The notes under the pieces: model-generated
Databases searched by the model: none
What the model was told of the DNA's origin: nothing
What the model saw: only the letters and a program-made list of their open reading frames with translations
Shown here: piece after piece, positions 54,201 through 64,000 of the stretch
How the letters are laid out: each line of letters begins with the position of its first letter
How positions within the stretch are numbered: the first letter of the stretch is position 1
NCBI RefSeq assembly: GCF_901709675.1
Contig: NC_051092.1
Span: forward strand, 7,507,491 to 7,571,490
Source: Syngnathus acus
Taxonomy: Eukaryota > Chordata > Actinopteri > Syngnathiformes > Syngnathidae
Direction of reading: 5' to 3'
Length of the DNA stretch: 64,000 nucleotides
Position numbers and translations under genes: made by a program

Positions 54201-56814
54201 GGAGGAGGTCATTTGCTGCACACACAGACATCAGTGCAGTATTCACAATAGTGCTTTCTCCTTTCTCAGCACATGGATGACTAACGGAAATATGGCCGTC
54301 ATCTGCTCATGGTGCCATTCCAAGTGTCTGCTCACAAAAGTGCCAAGAAGCCAAGATGAACTTTAGGAGTAAACGTAGGGAACACAGAGGGATGAAGCAA
54401 ACGTGCCCATTTGAACCGGAAATATTCAGCAGGGTTGGCGCTGTGAGCTGTTTGAAGCTGAGATGCTGGAGAGGACCTGACAAATACATGTGTGTTTGAG
54501 AGCCAAACAGAGCTGAAGGCAGAGCTCCCATGGGGAATCTGACAGTAGACCCTGATAGTCTTGTGCTACTGACTATCCACTATACTGAGAGTTTCACAAA
54601 AAGCGCAGTCATTGGAGAGACCCCCCCCCACCCCGACATCCACCCTTAAGGTGTTGATGTTATATACATCTAATACTGTTTTTCGAGAAAATAAATTATA
54701 AAATGCTGTACACAGTAGTATGTTTCAACTTGGCCTTAAGAACTTGCCCTTATCAAAGTCTCATAAGGCTTTTTTTTTTATTAACAGGAATGCCCATTCG
54801 CTTACAGGTAGCCTCCCAAAAACACATTTGCAAATACATTTTAAAAAGGTTTTCTTCAATTGATGCTTAAAATATGGTAAATTTGGATGACAAAAAGCAG
54901 GGCGGTTATGCTGAACTTTGACTGTGTCTATCAACACTTTCAATAAAGGTCAGATTGCTGCTATATGCATGACAGTCATCAGGATCCCTCAACCCAAGCT
55001 TTAGAATTGAAACCACAGGAGCACACTCCTCCCCGCGCCCCAGCCAATGCTTAAGGCTTTCCCTTTAATTACAGCATGACGTCAGACTTTACACAGGTCC
55101 ACAGGCCCAAAACAAATGTGTCCTAACAATGCCACATCTGGAGTCAAACAGCAGGAGTGAGAGGGGAAGAGGAGGAATGCGGAAGTCTTGAAAAAGGGAA
55201 AGTAGCGCTTGAAGCCTTTTAGCTCCAGGACCCAAGTCAAGTCTGACCGATAATTTACCAGTCCCTCTCTCTCCAAAGGCCTGATCAACTCTGTGTATAC
55301 ACGGAGGCTGCTTCAGTGGCTTGGCAAATCCATTTAGTCTAGTCCACAATTCCAGGGAGAGGATTTAATGCTATATAAACTAAAAAAGCGACTGCGTGTG
55401 TGCCGGTAATGCTTGACTAACACTATATCACTGGGCTTGAACATTTCCAAGGAAGTTTTGAGCAGGGGGGCAATGCGTTCCATTGTTTTATTTGGCTTTA
55501 GTCTGACTTTTCAATGTGGTTACAGGGGGAGGTCCTCCTCAAGTCTTTGCAAGCAGCCTGTTCTTGTTGTCACTGTCAGAATCAATCTGAGCTGTTGGGT
55601 CTGCAGTCAAGCAGCAGCAGGAGCACAGGAGCAAAGCAAAAACTCTAGCCAATTTTCTGCCTTGAGTAAAGCATCTAATGATCACATGACGGTTGTAACA
55701 GACAGCCAGATTATCGCATACCATGACAAGGAAACGTATTCACCGCCAAGGATGCAAAGCGGTCAACAAACAGATAAATACAAGCACATGCTGCATGCAC
55801 ACCTACGCATCCGTTTGCACTAGTGACGGAATGTGTGGGGAAGTCTCAGGAGCCCATTTAGGTTGAAGGTGTGTGAGTCATATTTGGTAGGATGGAAAAT
55901 ATGAAAGGGTGGACACGGACACACAGATAGGGAAGAGTAGGAGGAGGTCGGTTAAGGGAATCAAATGATGGAAGCTGATAGATTCTCCTCATCTCTAACT
56001 CATGTGTTTTACATCAGCACTAGGCTCACAGTGCTCAGCTTTCAAAATATCAACTTACAATAGGATGGAGGCCCAATTCCAGGTGAGGACAACCTGGTGG
56101 ACATCACCAGCAGGAATGGTACAATAGAGAGCGTCTGTAGAAATTTCTGGTTACTTTTAAGTATTTTTTTCGAAAGACAGAGATGTATTTTATCTTTCCT
56201 GTAATCAGTAAAAGTGACAATCCGGTTTTGTGAGATTAATGGAAAACACAGGTCAAAGTCGGACCAAGGTAAAATATTAGAACTGCGAAAAGGATGACCA
56301 ATCCTTTTCTAACTAAAAACAGATGATTTTACTTTGCATATCTTCACTCGCAATCAGAACAATCATGGCGCCTCCTACCTGTCTCATATGGAAATATATG
56401 CCAACTGTAATAGAGGTAATGGACAACACACTTTTACAAAGGCTTAACAACAACAGCTAAAAAAAAATCATGCGAAGTACACCAAGTTAACCGAATTTTT
56501 TTGACATAACCTGAACACATCACATAAAAACCTAGACTCATGATACATTTTTAAGGCGGTTATTTTTTAAATCAAGATGAAAATTACATGGCTATACAGA
56601 TCAACCCATTTAATGTGGTTTATTAAGGTTTTCTGTGTACCCAGAAGAAGATCACACAAATTTGTACACTGCATGAATGCAGTCTGCTACCCTGGGCGAC
56701 TGGTGTCTTGTCACGTGACTGACAAATTCGAGAAGCAGATTGTAGTCATGAGTCATAACAAAATGCAATAAATAAGATTGCCACTTGATGGTGATATGTA
56801 CTCTCAAACAACAC
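51276..56814 (-). other. Predicted znf469 intron, part 4
   Basis: No supported exon or clear mobile element. A C-run at about 54620 and a pyrimidine-rich tract near 53520-53575 are the only simple-sequence features. Confidence 0.4.
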
Positions 56815-56815
56815 A

Positions 56816-56890
<75 letters not shown>

Positions 56891-56907
56891 TGTGTGTGTG
56901 TGTGTGT
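56815..56907 (+). repeat. (AT)n-(GT)n compound microsatellite
   Basis: Alternating AT of about 70 bp, interrupted by one GTAT, followed by about ten GT repeats. The purine-pyrimidine alternation could adopt cruciform or Z-form structures. Confidence 0.95.
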
Positions 56908-59041
56908 ATATCCAGTCAGTCAATAGTAACTACAAGTATGGGTGTTTCAACTTTGCATGAGGTCACATATATGGAATCTGTGGTGACAGTCAGTATTGGG
57001 TCAGTGAAGTTGAAAGCCTTGCCCCTAATTACTCCTCATGGGAATTTGGGGAGGAATGCCCTTCATGCTGTTATGTAACATAAGCGATCAGTCTGGCCTA
57101 TATCTGCTGAGATGATAAGAAAACAAACTAGCCAATGATCTATGTCCGCGCGCACGCATGCACACACACACACAAAATCACACCTTCAGTATTATATTTG
57201 GTAGAGATGAAATGAAAATACGAAAGAGGAATAATAATAAACAGACTAGCTTCCTGGCATTGTCTGTCTCTTTTTGACACGCATCATCTTAGAATCCAGT
57301 GAATCATTTGATTCACAGGCCTTCCCAATCCATAACCCCTATGGATGTTCCCAAATCTCAGGGTCACAAGTGTTGATCCCAAAATGTTAGGCAGACTCGC
57401 AGTGGTGGAAGACCGGAGTTAACAGGGCTGTAAGTGCGTCTAAGGTTACATTAACAGGCAGCGAGACAGCTCGGGGTGGCAGAGGGGTCAGGAGTCATGG
57501 TGCTCTGACAAACAACTGAGCCACCCAGTGAGGAAGTCAACAAGAGATGCTTTCCCCCACAGCCACAAAGCCCTGGCAACAGATGTGACTGGCAAGCGTG
57601 TGCGATAAATGTGCCATTTGAAACCAATGACAGGGTCTCAATCATCACCATATGAGGCTGTGACAGAAACAGAGCAGAGCGACTGCAGTCGGTGAGTAGA
57701 AAGAGATGACGCATATATTGATTGAGGATTGCTTGAAAAAGTCTGTTCTTGTTTATGCAATACTGTAACACCTCTACAGACTTCTTGGTGGTCTGACTAA
57801 AATAACCTCTTGCTGCCCCAAGGCTGGTTAAATATGACGACATGAGCATGAGAGAAAAAACTGCTGTTTACTGGACTGCAATCAAGTCGGTTTTACGGTG
57901 GCTAATGCTTTTGTTATTTGAAGCTTAATGATCAAGAAACTGTTTCATGATGACTTCTTTTGGCCACTCTGACGCATTCTGTCAGAGCAGAGGGTTAAAT
58001 ATAAACAGTGTAAACACTTGCCTTTATCTCTTGCTCCGTACTTTCCTCTCTCCTGCACTCCTCCCTTGCCAGTTCTGGAAAGTGCATTCACACAGTTCAG
58101 CAGTGACACAAGTACCGTCTCCACCATGGCAGACCATGCTTGTGTTTTTTCAATTAAGCTGGGCTCCCGTACACTATTCATTTGGGAAACTATAATTCTC
58201 GTGGCCCAGCACAAACTAATGGAAAGTCACTTAGAGTTCTATTTTTCCAGGAGAGGTATCGGAAAGACTCGTTCCCTATAAGTTGTTTCAGACCGGCGCG
58301 CACGGAGGGTGAAACTGGAATACTGTCATTGAGAATAGAGGAGGTGTTGATACGAAGGTCAAGACCTCACCGGGGGCCGATTGTGGCGTACGCGCACACG
58401 GGGCAAAAGGAGCAGAAAGGAGGAAAGTGAAAGCATACAGATGGATGGATTTCCAGGAGACTGTAGATAAAAGTGGGTTTGTCGCAGACCGGATCTGAAT
58501 TGGCTCTCCGGGAGCAGAACACATCCACGGAAATGACATCAAAGCCTGCTTGTCACAGAGCTACAAAGGAACACAGACTGTCTCCTGTATATTTTAGTGG
58601 TAGAGTCTCAAGCCATTCGCATCAATCTTCCTAAAGATAAAGTACGAGTGCACAAACGTAAACACACAGCACCATGCAATCACTGTATGGCCCAACCTGC
58701 ACGATCAAAAACAATCTTAAAACTTGCATTTATACAATAGTTAAAATAAAGCAAAACTGTCTAGTGAGTATCAATCCTCTACCTATTCCCCACTCCTTGA
58801 TGGTTCACTTCTTTGTGTCAATTATGTGAGTCATTAGCATATAAATGGGCAGGGCTAGACTCAGGTAATAGGTGTGCATCAACAAAGTGGAATCAGAAAC
58901 ACTTGCACATGAATGCCCCTCAAAGAAGGGGGAGGGCCCAGGAGCGGACAGCCCACATGGTACTCCAACCCCCACCACAACAATCAACACAGACAGACAG
59001 TATGGGAGAGCGGTGCGGGCAGGAGCAGTCGGAAAGCTTAC
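56908..59041 (-). other. Predicted znf469 intron, part 5
   Basis: This lies directly downstream of the candidate first exon. A CpG-richer patch at 58290-58420 has a minus-strand CGGCCCCCG followed by GTGAGG, which could be an alternative first-exon donor. A CA run lies near 57160. Confidence 0.35.
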
Positions 59042-59230
59042 CTCAAGAGTTCTGATGTGGCGTGCGTATGAGGAAAAGTCTCATGACGAGCGGAGTCTCT
59101 GCCTCTGCTTATCTCTCTCGGCTGCGTAGACGGGCGCTGAGACGTGCAGGCAGCGCTAAGCAGAGTGTCACTCGGCAGAAAGCAGAGGAGCCGCGCAGAT
59201 CCCAGGCCCGTCCACTAACAGTCTGCCTTC
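59042..59230 (-). other. znf469: Candidate non-coding first exon of znf469
   Basis: On the minus strand a GC-rich segment ends in CTCTTGAG followed by GTAAGC (donor at 59041), a near-ideal 5' splice site. It lies about 25 kb upstream of the leader acceptor at 34048 with the same orientation and no competing gene between. The 5' limit is a guess. It could instead belong to an unrelated transcript. Confidence 0.35.
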
Positions 59231-59425
59231 TGAGGATGAAAAGAGAAGACTTCATTACCAGCTGGAGACCACGCCTCCACCCCTACAGTCTCCCTCCCCT
59301 GTCTCCCTCCCTGCTACCTCCCCGCTTCCCTTCTCCACTCGCAGCCAGTAGCAAGCGGGGCATGTCCCAGCCAAGGGGGGAGCAGACTGCCAAAGAAAAC
59401 CTCTCAGTCTGACACCAGCCAATAC
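59231..59425 (-). promoter_or_regulatory. Candidate TATA-less promoter region
   Basis: Upstream of the candidate exon on the minus strand lie GGGGTGGAGGCGTGG, several GGGAGGGAG blocks and an ATTGG at about 59422. There is no TATA box. The region is more GC-rich than its surroundings. Confidence 0.3.
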
Positions 59426-61659
59426 TGTGCCGTGCACACAGAGAGGGGACAGAAAGATGAGGAGGGAGATGGAAAGACAGAAAGATGGCATACTACAAGA
59501 ATCCACAAACTCTTGTTTGTTTTTAAAGTTTGCATGAGAACGCTGGGTCAGACGCGTCGCAGCCTCATAGCTGAAGAGCTCGAAAATAAGCATGCATAGC
59601 ATGCTATCCAAGCTGTGTCTGTGTGGTTGGACTATTAAATGAGTGCAGGGAAGAAAAACACAAGGAGTAGAATTAAATTTGGATCAAGTGAAGATTGCGA
59701 GGCAGTGGGGATTCACTTAAGCGCGTGTGTGTGTGGGGGGGGGGGTGAGTGAAGAGGGCTGCCGAATGACACAGACAGACGGGCAGACGGAAAGAAAAGC
59801 AGAAGACGTTCACTGGGACATATGGAACAAAACGGTTGATCAGTTTGACAGTCGTAGTCAGCAAAGGCACATTATGGACCCGAGATTGTTATGACTCGTC
59901 TAATTATGACTCTAAGGAAGATCACACCAAATGGGGGCAACGTCTATGTCTTTGTGCTAAGGTCAATAAACCGTCTCTCTTTCACTTCAACTGTTATCGC
60001 GTCATTCATGTGTAAATTGAGGATGACATTTGGCGTTTGCCCATCTTCCGACTGAGGCGCCATCTCATCCTCTCTGCACATTTCTTCAAAGCCCAGAGAA
60101 CTCGCTCTCCCTCAAAGACACTATTGCTGTTTACTGTCTATAATTATGAGAGGTTGGGCACACTCAACTTAGGCACGTTGCCCCCAGCTAAGCCACACGC
60201 AAACCATTCTCTACCAGACCGAGAGTTTAAACGAGGCCAAATAGGGGGGTTAAAGATGACAGACCAACAGCTTCTCAAAGACAGAGAGAAAGAAAAAACA
60301 TTGTGATGTGAGTCAGAGAAATGCACAGCAGGCTCTGGACCTCAAACGCAAAATTTTTGCCTTAAGTAGAGATTGCCCAAAGAAGCTCATTTTCAGTCGG
60401 GTCATGCTCCAGTGCACAACAGAGACTGGACAGGCCTTGATCTTACAGACAATTTGAAAGCAACACGACCGCAGCGTCCCGCCATATCCAATATACTGCC
60501 AGAGTCCCTGCGTCAACTACTTGTTTTGGAGAATTCCGCATGCATTTATTCAAAAATAACATTCAATATTTCTTTTGACTGTTCAAATACTGGCATAAGG
60601 TAGAATACTTAACAATACTCACTCCATTAAGGTTGTAGTCGTGTTTTAAAACAATTGAAAATCCCCTTGAGATGACTTATAACTAAGTAAACATTTTGCA
60701 GTAGTGGAAGAGGCATGGAAGCATGACAAATCTCCGGCGTTCTCCGACCCTAGCATTAACACCTCCACAGACCCTCACTGTGGCATAATGGTGTCAAATT
60801 TATGCAGTTCCACAAAGCAGTACTTAAGATTACGGGCTGCCTTCATTGTAGGTTGTGAAAAGTCCGTTCTGGGGTTGAGGTTTGACACACTTGCATAAAC
60901 GTGCACAGTATGGATGACAGAAAAGGACTGCCGAACAAATTTCGGTTCTCTTTTCCAATCAAAATCTAAGAAATAGTTATGTCTGTAGTCTTCTGCTGTG
61001 TTGTGCGAATTGAATCTGGAGATTTAGTCACGGATGAAACACAAATCCAACATTTCAAATCATTGTTTACAGCCTGCCATGTAAACACAAATCGTCATTA
61101 CCATAACGATAGTAAATAGATATAAACCGTGGTGTGGACGAAATGGAGCAGTAATGACAGCAAGCCTGTTATACATTTCTTTCCCCAAGATCTCTAGTGA
61201 CATTGTGGGTTCGGCTGAGTTCAGTTGAAGGGAGGTAATACCACACTCTGCCACCAGGTGCTTGGATGAGCTGAAAAGTACAGTACACTATACAGTAGGT
61301 TTATACAGATGGAGAGGTTTGGCAGCAAACCTTGTATGCGACATTTTGGTGAGGCTGTTCTGTTTTGGGAATAATGAATCTTTGTGCTTTTGTTTTCAAA
61401 GCTAAGATTACTGTAACTCAGTTATATTGGAGGAGTGGCAGAGTTTCTTTTTAAAGAGCAACTCATAATTTATTTTAGGCAGTTGGTTAAGAGCAGAACA
61501 CATACTGTACTGTACTACTGCAACATATATTCAGCGTGACAGCTTTCATTATTTGTGCGATTTTCAAGTTTACATAAAAAAAATCCATAAAAAGTCAGTT
61601 GAATTTAGTCCAAACAGAGCGAGCGTAACATAAAAATTAAAAATATCCTTCGTTTTCTA
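59426..61659. other. Upstream intergenic stretch
   Basis: No gene is supported. A GT run and a G-run lie near 59725-59748. Other short frames lack domains. Confidence 0.4.
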
Positions 61660-61905
61660 TCGCAGTTGAGAGGCGAAGGTACACCCTGGAATGGTCGCCA
61701 GGCAATAGATACATCATAATAGTCACTAGACAAACAAGCAGTCACATGCACACCTATGGACAATTCAGGGTCTTTATTTAACTTAACGTGCATGATTTTT
61801 TGTTGTTGGAGGAAGCATGAGAAAATTATGCAAACTCTACACAGTAAAGGCCAGACCATAGAACTGTGAAGCAGATGTGCTAACCACTACCCATGCTATT
61901 CTTGA
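61660..61905 (+). mobile_element. Degraded L2-type repeat
   Basis: In order: GGTACACCCTGGAATGGTCG, CACACCTATGGACAATTCAG, ATGCAAACTCTACACAG and GAACTGTGAAGCAGATGTGC with CTAACCACTAC. This is the order of a very common teleost L2-derived repeat, with many substitutions and small deletions. Confidence 0.65.
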
Positions 61906-62034
61906 GCAATTATCGGGTGTTTTAATTTATTTTATTGCTGTGCGAGGTACAATGCAGCTTGCTGTTCCAAATACTTTCACAAGACAGTCTTGATCGGTTT
62001 TACGCAAAGTTTACGTCAGTGCCACAATGAGGCA

Positions 62035-62103
62035 AGATTTACAGTCATAACCTCTCGGCTGTGAGGAAGACATGCTGACCACTTGGCTGGCGTGCTGCCC
62101 TGA
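62035..62103 (+). mobile_element. Second L2-type fragment
   Basis: CGGCTGTGAGGAAGACATGC, then TGACCACTTGGC and GTGCTGCCC match the same terminal segment of the L2-derived repeat at 61660-61905. It is either an independent insertion or an internal duplication. Confidence 0.5.
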
Positions 62104-62725
62104 TTAAGCAAGCGGATTTTCATTGAGAATATATGAATGAGCCAAACATTTTATAATATTTACTTCTCTTTGTATTTTTATATTTACATTTGTATTTCAG
62201 AAACAGGATCACCTGCTTTGGCACACTTATTCAAGTGCGAGCAGACTACTTAACAAGACCTCACAGTACATTTCTGTCTTTCAAAAAGATCAAGAAAAAT
62301 GCTTAGCTTGTATGCAGCAATTAGAACAGCCTGACATGTGTGTCCAGTAATGTGTTTTTCCTGAAAACGCATCTTAAATAATACCGCAATTAGAGTTTTC
62401 TGTGGAAGTAGCACAGCTGTATCAAGGGTCACTCCAGGTCAAGTTGCTGACACACCCAAAGCTCCAAAGAAATGAAAGGCTTCCCGTTTACTGGAACACC
62501 AGTTTCTTTTAATTCCCAGTTAGGAATAGAGAGAGCAACTTCGTACAGTGAAAACACACTGCTACTCTTTGGCTGCTACACCTGAATGATCTAGGATGTA
62601 TTCGACTGAGATTACAGTATATTTTGTGCCACGCACTCTATGTGTTTGGGATTAGGAGGAGTGTTTTTTCTTTTCCATTGAACTGTATACCACTAGGCAG
62701 CAATATTAATCCATTGACTCAAATT

Positions 62726-63127
62726 TCAATAGTTTGTCCAATAGAGTTGACTGCGCTTGAGTTCCAGGAATTTCACACTCAAATCGACCAGTGATGGGCC
62801 AATCACACACTGGTGTGTCTTTCTGAGCCCAGCAGCCACGAACATATGCTTGCCTCCCTGGGCAAACACAGGGCACCCCAGCCACTGTAGACTTAGCAGC
62901 CTGGCGATGTGTACTCGCCCATCCATGTGGACCAGGAGTGAGGATGTTCCCAGGAAGACACCGTCTGGCGGTTTTAGGTGAGGAGGTAGATTGGATTCAA
63001 GGTTTTGGCAAAAGAAAACCAAAAGGTTCATACCAAGCTTTTTGTGTTCTCTGAAGAGTAAACATGGGCTGATTCGGAATCTGGCTATAGTCCTTCTGAA
63101 AACAGTTGTGTCAAAAATATCAACCAC
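62726..63127 (-). other. Unrecognised 133-codon open frame
   Basis: A frame from ATG 63127 contains PPDGVFLGTSSLLVHMDG and FVAAGLRKTHQCVIG. Its composition is protein-like and it is among the longest open frames outside repeats and znf469. The opposite strand is also partly open. I recognise no domain, and no splice or promoter context supports it. It could be a relic exon of a mobile element or chance. Confidence 0.15.
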
Positions 63128-63233
63128 ATTACAGAACGGGTTGGATTCAGGTTTGGGTAATTCATACCCCTTCCATGGTCAGAAGGTACAGGTATTTTTC
63201 CTGGCAAATTCAAGAATCAAAGTTAACCTGTAA

Positions 63234-64000
63234 CAAGCGATTCCACTTAAAAGGTAGAAAGTCAAATCCATCCATCTATGGGTAAATCTTTCAAATCTTA
63301 AGCATGCGGCAAGGCCCTTGGAATGTATCAGGGGTAATTACCGTGCTATTTCACAAGCAACAAATGGCATCAATCTGTGAAAAGAAATTTCTACTGAAGA
63401 GAAGAATAATGCGACAACTGTGCTGAATAATACTTAATTCAAAGCAAGTTCAGCATCCATGCCAATACTGGTGGAGCCAACCTTAATCAATAAAATGGAT
63501 CGCATTCATGTGTTGCAATTTTATGTACGTAAATACAGGGTCTCTGCAAACATTTACAAAAATATCACCTTTATGCAAGCAGAGATGATGTAAAACATCA
63601 GCGGTTACAAGGTGTCATAATAGAACTATGAAGATAGTATGTCATAATTTGAACATTTGAATTCAGACATTTGAAGAAATGAACCACCTATTGTGAAAAT
63701 CAACCTGTCTGACCGAATGAAAGGAACTTGTTCAGCGACAGTACATTTCTGACCAAAACGTTACACACACTTATGAAATTTCACATTTGGACTTTGATAC
63801 TAGAGTGCCACTCATTAGAGCGCAGCCCTTCATCAAGGGTAAACTAACTCTTAAACATGGGAGTGAAAATTTGTAATGAAGTCATAAAAAAAGAAAATGG
63901 CGCCCATTGTCTCACAAGATTTTAACTTCCTTTGTTGTTCATGTGTGAAACACAGTGATAAAGAAATAAGAGAACAAAAATACCATACTGCTCCACATTC
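63234..64000. other. Right window edge, nothing supported
   Basis: AT-rich single-copy-looking sequence with no recognised repeat, exon or regulatory cluster. Confidence 0.4.

Noticed and set aside
57451-57849. 132-codon minus-strand ORF
   Set aside because: No domain, no splice context and no repeat-protein signature. A frame of this length is plausible by chance in 64 kb read in six frames.

Overview
The window is eukaryotic and most likely from a teleost fish. One very long intronless coding exon encodes a protein that matches vertebrate ZNF469. The surrounding DNA holds repeats typical of fish genomes: L2-type LINE tails, hAT- and Tc1-like relics, and AC/AT/GA microsatellites. I cannot fix the species from sequence alone.

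Layout. (1) Positions 1-12160 form one huge inverted structure. A left arm (1-2205, cut by the window edge) and a right arm (12160 back to 9898) are near-identical reverse complements around a loop of about 7.7 kb. The loop is almost entirely tandem repeat: a 36/37-bp minisatellite of about 120 copies, a palindrome-rich array with a 168-bp higher-order unit, and degenerate ATACA-type satellite interrupted by two LINE relics. Each arm carries, from tip inward, tRNA-like Pol III boxes, regularly spaced CCAAT/GC boxes, an E-box/CRE/CCAAT cluster, tandem exon-like modules with acceptor and donor signals, YY1-like sites, and an acceptor just before the loop. This fits no element family I can name and is the best candidate for something undescribed. 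(2) Positions 12161-21560 are intergenic, with MITE and L2 pieces, microsatellites and one weak plus-strand candidate exon pair. (3) Positions 21560-34047 are the znf469 gene on the minus strand: 3' UTR, a complete 3725-codon ORF, and a 5' leader with three upstream ORFs beginning at a good splice acceptor. (4) Positions 34048-59041 look like one long first intron of znf469, with scattered TE relics and microsatellites. (5) Positions 59042-59230 are a candidate non-coding first exon with a strong donor and a GC-rich TATA-less upstream region. (6) Positions 59231-64000 are further upstream sequence with degraded L2 repeats.

How the parts relate. The only gene I can support is znf469, a nuclear zinc-finger protein linked in humans to collagen/extracellular-matrix gene expression and brittle cornea syndrome. 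The fold-back structure lies about 9.4 kb beyond its 3' end. If the promoter-like sequences in its arms are active they point inward on both sides, so transcripts would converge across the loop and could form double-stranded RNA. That is inference; nothing here shows that it is transcribed.
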